From Rallus limicola (taxonomy: Eukaryota; Chordata; Aves; Gruiformes; Rallidae), in the NCBI GenBank assembly GCA_022605955.1, contig JAKCOZ010000001.1:99480211-99544210 (forward strand): DNA of 64,000 bases, read 5' to 3'. The position numbers were made by a program, and so were the translations under genes. The notes beneath the pieces are model-generated. The model was not told where the DNA came from and did no database searches. It saw only the letters and a program-made list of their open reading frames with translations. The number at the start of each line of letters is the position of its first letter. Positions within the stretch are counted from its first letter, which is position 1. Below, piece by piece: positions 13,601 through 24,052 of this stretch.

Positions 13601-14102
13601 TTTACCAGTCATTTTGACAATATTTTAGAGAAGACCTGCTTCCTGTATTAGACCCTTTACTGGTAACAGGTCCTATTTTTGTTTTAGCAGACCAAGTCCT
13701 GAGGGATTTCATTGTTGTCTCTAAGCTCTTACTATTTATGCACAGAAATCTTTAGAAACCCAGATTCCTCAGAAGACCTTGTGCTTTAATTTTTCAGTTA
13801 GTGCCTAGAGAAAGACAGCAGAGACAAGCCAAGAATTTAAAAGGCTGATTATTTTGGGGTGATTTTGTTGTGGGTTTTTTCCTGTTTGCTTGTTTCTTGT
13901 TTTTTCTGCTATATTCATGATTTAAGTTAAATGAAAACAGGGGAAAATAGGGCAGAAATAGCATCTCAGAAGTATTGACTACAATTTTGTTCTGAATTAG
14001 TTTGTTGGGGGTTTTTATATTATACCAAAACAGTTTGGGCAATGTGAAGATCTGTTATTCATAAGTCATTTTTCTATGAATCAAGCAGTATCATAAGATG
14101 CC
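4641..14102. other. Long AT-rich stretch without recognisable genes
   Basis: I see no exon, repeat family terminus or RNA gene in these 9.5 kb. Low-complexity spots include an AAATAAAT-type run (4700-4727), purine-rich DNA (6600-6790 and 8955-9025), a polypyrimidine tract (7690-7745), a 16-base G run (11616-11631) and a 16-base A run (12492-12507). The short open frames here, such as 7986-8222, 12781-13051 and 13794-14042, show no domain and look like chance. Confidence 0.6.
11616..11631 (+). repeat. 16-base G homopolymer
   Basis: An uninterrupted run of 16 G lies in an otherwise AT-rich context. Such a tract can form G-quadruplex DNA and is prone to length error in sequencing. No function is implied by its setting. 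Confidence 0.8.
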
Positions 14103-16226
14103 TTTGCCAACCATATCCTGGGCTGCATCAAAAAAGAGTCACCAGCAGGTTGAGTGAGGTGATTCTCCCCATTTATTCGCATGTTGTGAGATGTTACCTG
14201 GATTACTGTATCCAGCCCCAGGGGCCTCCAACATAAGTAAAACATGGAGCTGTTGGAGCAAGTTCAGAGGAGGGCCACAAAGATGATCAAAAGGCTGGAG
14301 CTCCTCATCTATGAAGACAGCCTAAAAGAGTTGGGCTTCTTCAGCCTGGATAAGAGAGGGCTCTGGGGACTCCTTAGAGCAGCCTTTCAGTACTTGAAGG
14401 GGCCCTACAGGAAAGCTGGAGAGGGAATGTTTACGAGAGCATGTAGTAACAAGACAAGGGGTCATTACCTTAATCTGAAAGAGGCTAGATAGCTTAGATA
14501 TGATGAAGAAATATTTCACTGAGAAGATGGTGAGACACTGGAACGTGTACCCAAGGGTGCTGTGGGAGCTGGGTGGAAGTCATTGCTAGGCCACTATCCA
14601 TCATCTTTGCTAAATCCTGGGAAACAGGAGAGGTACCTGAGGACTGAAGGGAAACAAATGTTACTCCAGTCTTCAAAAAGGGCAAGAAGGAGGACTCAGG
14701 TAACTACAGACTGGTCAGCCTCACTTCCATCCCTAAAAAGGTGATGGGAAGACTTACCCTTGAGGATGTCTCTAGGCACATCAAGGATAAGAGGATTGTT
14801 AGGAGCAGTCAACATGGTTTTATCGAGGGGAAGTCATATTTGACTAATCTAATAGCCTTTTATGAGGACATAACCAGGTGGATAGATGATGGTAGGTCAG
14901 TGGATGTGATCTGCCTTGATGTCATTAAGGCATTTGACACCATCTCCCACAGCATCCTCATGGCTAAACTGAGGAAGTGTGGGCTGGAACGTCAAGTAGT
15001 GAGGTGGATTGAGTGCTGGTTGAAGGGGAGAAGCCAGGGAGTTTTGATCAGTGGGACAGTCTAGCTGGAGGCCTCTGTCCAGTGGAGTCCCTCAGGAGTT
15101 GGTACTGGGACCTGTACTATTCAATAAATTCACTGGTGACCTGGATGAGGGAATAGAGTGTACAGTCAGCAAGTTTGCTGATGACACAAAACTGAGAGGG
15201 GTGGCTGACACACCGGAGGGTTGTGCTGCCATCCAGTGAGATCTAGACAGGCTGGACAATTGAGCAGGGAGAAGTTAAATGAGATTTAACAAGAGCAAGT
15301 GTAGGGTCTTGCATCTAGGGATGAACAGCCCCAGGTACCAGTAGAGACTGGGGACTGGCCTGTTGGAGAGCAGCATCAGTGAGAGGGACCTAGGGTCCTG
15401 GTGGACAGCAGGATGACCATGAGCCAGCAATGTGCCCTCATGGCTAAGAAGGCCAAAGGCATCCTGGGGTGTATTAGGAGGGGTGTGGTTAGTAGGTCAA
15501 GAGAGGTCCTTCTCCCCCTCTACTCTGCCCTGGAGAGACTGCACCTGGAATATTGTGCCCAGTTCTGGGCACCTCAGTTCAAGAAGGACATAGAACTCCT
15601 TGAAAGAGTCCAGCACAGGGCCACCAAGATCACTAAGGGAATGGAACACCTTCCTTATGAGGAAAGGCTGAGGGTGCTGGGCCTCTTTACTTTGGAGGAG
15701 ACTGAGGGGTGATCTTAATTTTTATAAATATGTAAAGAGTGAGAGTCAGGAGGTTGGAGCCAGTCTCTTCTCAGTGATGGTCAGTGATAGGACAAGAGAC
15801 AATGGTTGCAAGCTGGAGCACAGGAATTTCCATGCAAATATAAGGAGGAACTTTTTCCCTGTGAGGGTGACAGAGCACTGGCACAGACTGCCCAGAGAGA
15901 TTGTGGAAATTCCTACTCTGGAGACATTCAAACCCCTCCTGGATGTGTTCCTGTGTGATTTAGTCTAAGTGAACTTGCTCTGGCAGGAAGGTTGGACTAA
16001 ATGATTTTTCAAGGTCCCTTCCAACTACCTAATATTCTATTATTCTGTAATTCTGTGAAGCTGTGGCTGCTCCCTCCATGGCAGTGTTTAAGGCCAGGTT
16101 GGCTGGAGCTTTGAGCAACCTGGTCTAGTGCAGGGTCTCCCTGCTCATGTCAGGGGGTTTGGGACTAGACTATTTTTAAGGTCCCTTCCAACCCAAACCA
16201 TTCTGTGATTCTATGATTCTACAGTG
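14103..16226 (+). mobile_element. Older CR1 LINE split by a younger CR1
   Basis: Two pieces, 14103-14565 and 16060-16226, join into one CR1. The first reads through late ORF2 (ATCCTGGGCTGCATC, GAGGAGGGCCACAAAGATGATC, TTCAGCCTGGATAAGAG). The second carries the 3' UTR (GGCAGTGTTTAAGGCCAGGTTGG, AAGGTCCCTTCCAACCC) and tail ATTCTGTGATTCTATGATTCTA. The motif GCTGTGG occurs on each side of the inserted CR1 (14559-14565 and 16060-16066) and reads once in the expected uninterrupted order. The coding part is full of stops, so it is a dead fragment older than its insert. Confidence 0.85.
14566..16059 (+). mobile_element. CR1 LINE, 1.5 kb, nested; RT and 3' end, inactive
   Basis: This CR1 is truncated on the 5' side within ORF2, just upstream of the reverse-transcriptase start (GACTCAGGTAACTACAGACTGG, decoding NYR-type motif). 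The RT core is recognisable in order: [16 protein letters not shown] (about 14800), LDVIKAFDTISHS, which holds the motif A aspartate (about 14918-14955), and the catalytic F-A-D-D at 15174-15185. Breaks include TAG in frame at 15062-15064 and TGA at 15237-15239, and the reading frame shifts several times. The C-terminal region (15401-15712), 3' UTR and tail (TTCTATTATTCTGTAATTCTGTGA) follow. CR1 reverse transcriptase normally copies its own RNA at nicked chromosomal DNA, but this copy cannot make the whole enzyme. Confidence 0.88.
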
Positions 16227-16268
16227 ACCAGGATACTAATTAAATGCAAACTATTATACAAGTTTTCA

Positions 16269-16665
16269 TGGTTCTGGCCAGGTCCTGAGTTAACCTCCCC
16301 AAGCAGCCAGCACAGGTGAGCTGAGTTAGAGTTTTCCACACTACCTGACATCATTTCCCCATAAAAGGGGCTGGTCGGGGAAGGGTACTACTGGGTGCCT
16401 TGAGGGAAGTCCAAGTGGGGCTGGGGTGTCAAGTCAGTCCTCCTGTCCTGCAGTACACTGTTATCATTGGGTTGGTAAGGTAGTCTGTGTTTTTACTGAG
16501 TATGAGTGTAATTTGCTGCAGGCTGTTATTGTTCCCCTTCTATGGTGATTTTGTCAGTAAACAGTCCTTATCGCAGCCCATGGATGCTCTATCTGGTTTT
16601 TTTTTCTCTGGGAGTGAGTGGGTGGCATGTGGTGCTCAGCTATTGGTTGGGGCTGAACCATCACA
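16269..16665 (+). mobile_element. Solo LTR, short avian ERV family
   Basis: The segment begins TGGTTCTGGCCAGGTCCTGAG and ends GGGGCTGAACCATCACA. Inside are a TATA-like ATAAAAGG (16361-16368), a polyadenylation-like AGTAAA (16556-16561), and a U5-like part (CTTATCGCAGCCCA, a T run, GGGAGTGAGTGGGTGG) that resembles the LTR at 25875-26459 read on its own sense strand. No matching target duplication was found at these ends, so the 5' boundary is approximate or flanking DNA was lost. It lies directly between the old CR1 tail and LTR copy 2. Confidence 0.65.
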
Positions 16666-16689
16666 GCAGTGGAAGATGTTTAGGTATTT

Positions 16690-18190
16690 CATTAGACCAG
16701 TAGAAAAGCAACTGTCCCCTGCAGCCCATGAAGGTTGGATGTTAGAGCAGATATTCAACTGCATTCTATGGAGGATCCCATAATGGAGCAAGTGGGTGCA
16801 CCTGAAGGAGGCTTTGACCCTGTAGGAAGCCTGAGCTTGAGCAAGATCCTGGCAGGACTTGTGACCTCATGGGGGACTCACACAGAAGCAGTCTGTTCCT
16901 GAAGGACTGCACCCAGTGGAACAGACTGCAAGGCTGGTATGAGAACCAGCTGAAGAGGTGAATCTTATGGTGACAAGACAGATCTAGTTTGGTTAAAGAC
17001 TGTGGAATAAACAGATAGATGGTTTCTACACAGAATTTTGAAGACCACAGTGCCTGGATGTAGACTTTTTGCTTCATTAGCTGCAAATGAATATTAAAGT
17101 TGAATTCCCTAAATATGCTAATAATTGAAAAGCAGTACATGCTAAACATGGATGACTATAGTACACAACTCTCCACCCAAATCTTCTTAAACATAACCTT
17201 TTGGAGGGAACGCATAAGACTAAGGTATAAAGATATTGAGGAAGATACTTCTGAGGGAGGGGGGAAGAAGAAATTGAAGAATTGAAGACTCCAAAGAGGT
17301 AGTCAGCAGGCTGTGCTCCTTCTTCTCCACCTAAGATACGGATGTCTTCTTGGTAAAAAATTTCTATTTCACCTTTTTGGTGAGAATACTCGGGATGGTT
17401 TTTTGCTAGCATTATAATTATCGTAGATTAGAGCTATTGCAGTAAAAACATTTATCAACAGCAATCCCAAATTCTTTATATCTGTCACTTTAATTAACAT
17501 TCTCTTGGTTTCAACTTTGTGAAACGGTCTCAGTGAAAGATCTTCAACGGGCTCTGTCAGGCAAACATTCACTCTTATATATGGTTACATATATATATAC
17601 AATCCCTTAGACAAACTATTGTCAAGTCTGGGACTAAGACTGGACCTAGCTATACTTAGGCTCCTCTCTGAGGAGTTTAGAAAGCAAGGGTGTCCTTTCT
17701 GAATCTCATGACTCAACGGGAGGGCATTCCTCAGTCACACATACCGTTTATGTGACAGACTCATGTTGGAGACATTTGTGGAGAACTGTCTGCCATGACC
17801 TGACACTAGAGCAGTGGAAGAGTGTGGGGAGTTGTCTCTCTGAGGAAGAAGAAGCAGCAGAGACAACACGTGATGGACTGACCACAATCCTCATTTTCCA
17901 TGCCTGTGTGCTGCTGGTGGGGAGGAGGTAGAGAAAAGTGGGTGTAAAGTTGAGCCCAGGAAGAAGGGATGGGAGGTGTTTAAAGATTCAGTTTTATTTA
18001 TTATCTTACTCTGATTTGATTTCCCCAGGTTGATTCAGTTTTGCCCATGACAGTAATTGTGAGTGATCTCTCCCCCATCTTTATCTTGACTCACAGGTCC
18101 ACAGGTCTTTTTTTATGTTTTCTGTCTCTCATCCAGCTGAGCAGCTCTGGTAGGCACCTGGCCTAAAGACACTGTTAACCCATCACAACT
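16690..18190 (+). mobile_element. LTR copy 2 of the family at 2898, truncated and split
   Basis: The part 16690-16927 matches the CCCTGCAGCCCATG...ATGGAGCAAGTGG...TGAAGGACTGCACCC region of LTR copies 1 and 3. After an 827-bp interruption the same LTR resumes at ACAGACTCATGTTGGAGACATTTGTGG (17755) and runs through GTTGAGCCCAGGAAGAAGGGATGGG, CAGTTTTGCCCATGACAGTAATTG and a degenerate 3' end near 18190. The first several hundred bases of the family are missing, probably removed when the LTR at 16269-16665 arrived or by deletion. The AATAAA present in copies 1 and 3 is not seen. It is inactive and clearly older than copies 1 and 3. Confidence 0.75.
16928..17754 (-). mobile_element. Unidentified 827-bp insertion inside LTR copy 2
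   Basis: The block is bounded by the direct repeat ACAGACT (16921-16927 and 17755-17761), and removing it restores the LTR text. It has no poly(A), no CR1 tail and no clear long terminal inverted repeat. Read on the minus strand it begins CACATAAACGGTATGTG, has a TATA-like ATATATAAG near 17575-17585, then a 67-codon frame (17572-17369) with a hydrophobic stretch LGLLLINVFTAIALIY, followed by an overlapping 111-codon frame (17412-17077). If the ends are drawn as TG...CA on the minus strand, the duplication is only 3 bp (GTC). It may be an LTR with a little internal sequence or a retrocopied cellular fragment. I recognise no protein family. Confidence 0.5.
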
Positions 18191-20924
18191 GTCTCAGGTA
18201 TGTCCTGCTACAGGGATTGCTGAGGAAGATTAACAGTTGCAGAAAATAGAGAGGCAAAAGCAAAACGTAAACCTTAGATATATAGAAATGCTTGTCTAAC
18301 TGTATCTTGATCTCTTAAATGCCTAGATAATTTTTCTCTGCTTGCCTCTGGAAGGAGAGTCATTGGTTCTTCAGCCAGATGTCTCTGAAGAGTCAATTAG
18401 CACAGATTATAAACACGGTCATTATTTCTGTAGTACTTAAGTATGACCTGCTTATGAACAAATGCTAAACAGTTCTTTATAAAAGGCTTGTCTTTTAGGC
18501 TGCATCTAGCATAGAAACGGGGAATGAGTAATAGTCATAAAATGTCTTCCTAAAAAAAATAATCTTAAACCCTGCAGCAATGGTATAATGGGAAATGTTC
18601 TTACAGTAGCATGGTTTTTGGAGGGAGGAAATAAAGCTTCTTAAATATTTCAGTGTGATTCCTCAAGGGAAATATCTCCTACTTCTGTGATCTCCAGGGC
18701 AAAGAACAAACAATGAACCTACAGAAAAAAAAAGAAATTTTAAAAGCTGTTTTTTCACTGTCAAAAAGCAGATGAAGATAGAAAAACCTTTAATTTTGGA
18801 TAGGCATCTGGCAACTTAAATATGAACTTAAAGTTTAAATTTAAACCTACCAGATTTAATTTGCTTGCTGATTTTGGACAAAAAAAGGCTTAATTCTCCC
18901 ATGCCCATAGAATCTGCTAGGTCCAAGCTAGGACACCATGACAGGTATGACTATTACTTCAGATCCTGCCCTCTAACATAGTTCACACTAAGAAAATCCA
19001 GCTTTGGCAATGTTCAAGATCTGAGATAAGATTTTCAGATGGCTTGACTGACAGCATGTCCTGCAGTGTTAAAGGCAAGTGGTAGGCTCCTGCAGAGAGT
19101 CTCACAAACTGCCAATGCTTTTTGTACACTCAGCCTAATTTCTCGCACATCCAAATCCGAGCTGTCATTGCTACCTCATCTATTGTTCTTCACTTCAGAC
19201 TGAGCCCCACAGCTTTTTACTCTGGCTCTGCCATGTAAAATCCTGGATAATCTCCAATCTCATGTCCTCTATGAGGAGATTAATTTGTGTCATTTGAGGA
19301 CAGATGAAAATTGACACTTCTAGGTCATGAGGAGAAAAGTTAATAACAAGCGATCTTTCCTGACCAGCCAAAAAGCAAGACAACTAGATCTCTGGAGACA
19401 CTTGGTGCTATAGGGCACTATGCACAAATTCTAATCTCATGCACTGTAATAGAAGTACATAGAAAGTCAACAGCATTTTTGCATTTACAGAAAGTCAGAT
19501 TTTGGTGCAGCACTGTATAGGAACCACTGTGAGGAAAATTAAGGCAAGAGTGTTGGCAATCTGGAAAAATATGATTGTGTGTCCCTACAGATTCTGTGAT
19601 GAGCAATGTCATTCTCAAATTCACTGTTTGTTACACCTTTATGCTTTTCTTAGTTCCTGTGAATGCAAGACACCAATGTGTGTTTGTAGTGTTAACAAAA
19701 CAGGTACCATTTCTTCCCTGAGATATATTATTTATGAAATATTTTAACTTGCAGGAAGGAGTTATTTGACCTAGAGAGATTGAGTATCAATGTGAACAGT
19801 CTAGGTGGACAGACTCAGCCAGCTCCTAAGGACAAAAGAAAATCTTTCTCTTTCAATTGATGTTAAATGAAGCAGAATTATGAAGACTAAAAAAAGCAAA
19901 TCTGAGGTTTTTCATACTTTTTTTTCTCATTTAACTCTTATAATGAGTATTCTATAAGCCTGTCTTAAAGAGCAGCATTTCCTTTCATGATGTCTTTGCA
20001 AAGAAACATGATATAGATTGTATTTTGATGAAAACACATTTTTTCGTAACAATGATGGAGCAACCCTATAAAAAACTTGTTATACTCACCAGCTATATCA
20101 ATGGTATAAATGAAAGTCTACATTCAGAGCAGATCCAGTGTCTCAGACTTTGCTCTCTAGGAAGGATGTCTATAAGACACTCACAACAACTGTTGAGATT
20201 TTCCAGTAGCACCTGGTGACTGAATACAGTTGTCACAAAATATTTTGTTACTTTTTCTGCTTTAGTTTACAAAATGCAGAGAGAACAAACTAGACTTACC
20301 CTTTTTTTTAAAAGTCATATAAAAGTTCCACAGTTGTTTGAGAAAGATTAGCTGTGCTGCTCCTACAAGACCAGTGGATGATGAGTTATAATGGCTATTA
20401 TTAAAAATAGCATTCAGAGCTGGAGTACACACTTTCCACCAATCTGCAAGGTTTAAAGACCAGTACCATACACTGGAAAGAAATCTCCTTTGGCAGTCAG
20501 AAGCTCTCTGGCAAGCTTCACAAAAGGTGTGAAGATAGTTTGTTGCTCAGAATATTCATGCAAATTACAGAAACCTACTAAGAAATGTTGGGAAAAAATA
20601 AATTCCTTACACTATGATGAGACAAATAATATTCAAGTACTTTTAAAACTGAGTAAAAGAGTAATTTTTTTATCCAAGTCTGTTGAAGACAGGACAAGAA
20701 TTTCTGGGTATGAAAGTGTCAAGAGAGATTTAGGTTGAATGCTGCTTTGAAATGAAAACTTCTGATGATACCAAATGCATCCATTACAAGTGCAAGGTAC
20801 AACCTGCATTCCTGGGGCACCTTTAATAACAGGTTAAATGGCAGAGCTTCAGGTCATCCTGACATACTAAATATTTCATAATCATAAGATTTTATGAGGA
20901 TCTTGTCTGCATGTGCAATTTTCA
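18191..20924. other. AT-rich unique sequence, no gene seen
   Basis: There is no repeat terminus, domain-bearing frame or RNA gene. Frames such as 19418-19747 and 20490-20738 are short, overlap on both strands and show no domain. Confidence 0.6.
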
Positions 20925-22245
20925 TAATTAGAATAATAGAATATCCTGGTTTGGAAGGACCCATAAGGATCAGCGAGTCCAACTCCTGGCTTCACACAGG
21001 GCCAGGCAGGTCTGAGCATGGGACTGAGTGCATCGTCCATATGCTTCTTGAGCTCAGGCAAGTGCTGTGACACTTCCCTGGGGAGCCTGTTCCAAGGCCT
21101 GTTCACCCTCTCAGTAAAGAACCTCTTCCTAACATCCAGCCTAAACCTCCCCTGTCATAGTTTCATGCTGTTCCCTTGGGTTCTATCACTGGTCACCAAA
21201 GAGAGGAGATCAGTGCCTGCCCCTTTGCTCACGCTTTTCAGGAAGCTATAGACCACAATGTGGTCTCCACTCAGCCTCCTCTTCTCCAGGCTGAACAAAC
21301 CAAGGGACCTCAGCCTCTCCTTGTAAGACTTCCCCTCCAGACCCTTCACCATCCTCATTACCCTCCTCTGGACACTATCCAATAGTTTCATGTCCCTCTT
21401 GTACTGTGGTGCCCAAAACTGCACACAGTGCTCGAGCTGAGGCTGCACCAGCACAGCAAAGAGCAGGACAATGACCTCTCCAGACCAGCTGTGTTTGATG
21501 CACCCCAGGATAGTGTTGGCTCTCCTGGCTGCCTGGGCACACTGCTGGCTCATGTTTAACTTTCTGTCAACCAAGACCCCCAAATCCCTCTCAGCATGGC
21601 TGGCCTCCAACATCTGATCCCCCAGTCTCTATGTGCACTCAGGGTCACCCCTTTACAGGTACAGAATCCGGCACTTGCCCTTGTTAAGCTTCATGCTGTT
21701 GGTGATTGCCCAGCTCTCTAATCTGTCCAGGTCTCTCTGCAAGGCTTCTCCACCCTCAGCAGAGTCAACAGCTCCTCCCAATTTGGTGTCATCTGCAAAT
21801 TTACTTGACAGGACTCGACTAGTCCTGAGTCAAGGTCATTTATGAAAATGTTACAAAGAACTGGATCTAAAACGGAACCCTGGAGAACCCCAATAGTGAC
21901 TCGCCACCAGCCAGATGTAACCCCATTCACTATCACCCTTTGGGCCTGACCCTTCAGCCAATTGCTCACCAAACACATTCTGGCTTTGTCTGGTTGTATG
22001 CTGGACATTTTTTCCAGCAAGATACTGGAAAAAAAAAATTAATATCAACTGGTTTCCAACTTGGTGACCGTGAAGTAGAAGGGAATCAGACTGGATAGAC
22101 AGGACCTTCCTCCTCTGAACCCATGCTGGCTGCAACCAATGCTGTTTTGTCCATTAGGTGTTTTTCACTAAGTCCCATCACAATTTTCTCATAATTTCAC
22201 CGGGCACTGAGGTGAGACCAACAAGCCTGTAATTACCAGGGTCTT
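20925..22245 (-). mobile_element. CR1 LINE, minus strand, RT to 3' end
   Basis: Read on the minus strand, the element enters in ORF2 at about 22245 (GGTAATTACAGGCTTGTTGG), passes the region of the thumb and ORF2 C-terminus, and ends near 20925 with the 3' UTR (GGTCCTTCCAAACCAGG). The catalytic F-A-D-D can be read at 21799-21788. The best surviving frame is 152 aa (21613-21155), starting [26 protein letters not shown], which belongs to the ORF2 C-terminal part. Upstream frames are broken by indels, including one near 22031 (a run of nine A on the plus strand). The usual 8-bp tail is reduced to GAATAATAGAATAT. It is an inactive, 5'-truncated copy. Confidence 0.88.
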
Positions 22246-22752
22246 CTTTATTTCAATTATTTACATCATAAGCTGTACATTCCTTCCTCCCCCCCCCACC
22301 CCCCTCAGTATAAGTTTAACAGAACAAAGTTCCTCAAATTGCAACAAAACTTTATGACATTATTATATGAAGATGATGTCATTTAGTGGTGAACATTGTA
22401 AGTTAATAGATCCAGCATATCTTACTGCTATCTGAACTCCAAAGAGCTTTTTACACCAAACAACTTTACTATTAAAATATAAAAAGATAGAAAGCAATAA
22501 ATTCTACTATGGTACTTCCACAGTAGAGTAATAAGTTTGCATCATAGTGCTGAATTAGCTCTAAAAATATTTTTCTGTATGCTGAACTTTTCCATACTGA
22601 TCACAAGCTTTTCTGCACTTGAAAACGGTAAATATCTGAATGTAAACATCACTAAGCTTTTTTCTTAGCGTGATTGGGACTAAGAACCTTATGTCAATTT
22701 TAGGCTTTATGCCTTATTTCTGCCAGTCTTTACTTATACATTACCACTACTA
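22246..22752. other. Unique spacer with C-rich run
   Basis: No gene is seen. A C-rich run lies at 22289-22306 close to the truncated 5' edge of the preceding CR1. The rest is AT-rich. Confidence 0.55.
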
Positions 22753-22893
22753 TCATAAAATCATAGAATCGTGGGAGTTGGAAGGGACCTCGAGAGATCA
22801 TCTGGTCCAACCCCCCTGCCAAAGCAGGTTCCCTAGCTCATATTGCACAGATAAGCGTCCAGACAGGTCTTGAGTATCTCCAGAGAAGGAGAT

Positions 22894-23965
22894 GTCATCT
22901 ACCTTGACTTTAGCAAAGCTTTCGATACTGTCTCCCACGACATCCTGATAGAGAAGCTGAGGGAACAAGGGATAGATGAGTGGACAGTGAGGTGGGTTGA
23001 GAACTGGCTGTCGGACCGGGCTCAGAGGGTCATGATCAGTGGAGTAGAATCTGAATGGAGGCCTGTGACTAGTAGTGTTCCCCAGGGCTCGGTGTTGGGT
23101 CCAGTCCTGTTTAATATCTTCATTGACGACCTTGATGAGGGAATTGCATCCACCCTCAGCAAGTGCCGATGATACAAAGCTGGGAGGAGTGGCTGACACG
23201 CAGGAACACTGCGCTGCCATCCAGCGAGACCTGGACAGGCTGGAGAGCTGGGCTGGGAGAAATCTAATGAGGTTCAACAAGAGCAAGTGTAAAGTCTTGC
23301 ACCTGGGGAGGAACAACCAACTTTATCAGAACAGGCTGGGGGATGACCTGCTGGAAAAGAGCTCTGTGGAGAAGGACCTGGGGGTCCTGGTGGATGACAG
23401 GTTGGCTATGAGCCAGCAGTGTGCCCTGGTGGCTAAGAGAGCCAATGGGATCCTGGGATGCATCAGGAAGAGTGTGTCCAGCAGGTCGAAGGAAGTGATC
23501 CATCCCCTCTACTCTGCGTTGGTCAGGCCCCACCTGGAGTACTGTGTCCAGTTCTGGGCTCCCTGGTATAAAAAAGACAGGGACCTTCTGGAGAGAGTCC
23601 AGAGAAGGGCTACAAAGATGATTAGGGGCCTGGAACATCTCCCCTATGAGGAAAGGCTGAGGGAGCTGGGTCTGTTCAGCCTGGAGAAAAGAAGACTTAG
23701 GGGGGACCTAATTAGTGTCTATAAATATCTTAGACTTGGGATGCAGGGGGAATTGGCCAGCCCATTTTCAGTGGCCTGTGGGGACAGGACTAGGGGCAAT
23801 GGCTGTAAGCTGGAGCATAGGAAGTTCCGCACCAACATGCGGATGAACTTTTTCACAGTGAGGTTGACGGAGCAGTGGAATAAGCTGCCCAGGGAGGTGG
23901 TGGAGTCTCCTTCTCTGGAGATAATCAAGTCTCGTCTGGATCCCTATCTATGTAACATGAGATAG
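22894..23965 (+). pseudogene. CR1 ORF2 C-terminal half, one frameshift
   Basis: The product would be the reverse transcriptase from motif A to the C-terminus of the CR1 replicase. Visible landmarks are [33 protein letters not shown] (motif B, about 23070-23135), ADDTKLGGV after the shift (motif C), [82 protein letters not shown] and a terminal [19 protein letters not shown]. The endonuclease domain and the N-terminal RT are absent because of 5' truncation. It has no promoter of its own and is not expected to be functional. Confidence 0.88.
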
Positions 23966-24052
23966 GGAGCTTGCTTTGGCAGGGAGGTTGGACCCGATGA
24001 TCTCTTGAGGTCCCTTCCAACCCCTAAAGATTCTGTGATTCTGTGATTCTGT
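22894..24052 (+). mobile_element. CR1 LINE, young, nested in the opposite orientation
   Basis: This 1159-bp 5'-truncated CR1 enters ORF2 at [14 protein letters not shown] (RT motif A) and ends with three ATTCTGTG units (24029-24052). The 3' UTR after the ORF2 stop (NMR then TAG at 23963-23965) is short and well preserved. Two frames cover the coding part, 22870-23172 and 23075-23965. They are joined by one visible lesion, a 2-nt loss near 23163-23166 that falls just before the A-D-D of the catalytic FADD box. No other stop or shift is seen in about 1 kb, which makes it the youngest-looking CR1 here. It sits head to head within a minus-strand CR1 and shares GATGTCATCT-type microhomology with the joint. 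Confidence 0.9.

Noticed and set aside
17077..17572. Possible retroviral envelope transmembrane segment in the unknown insert
   Set aside because: Only a hydrophobic stretch supports it. No furin-type site, CX6CC-like motif or neighbouring retroviral gene was seen.
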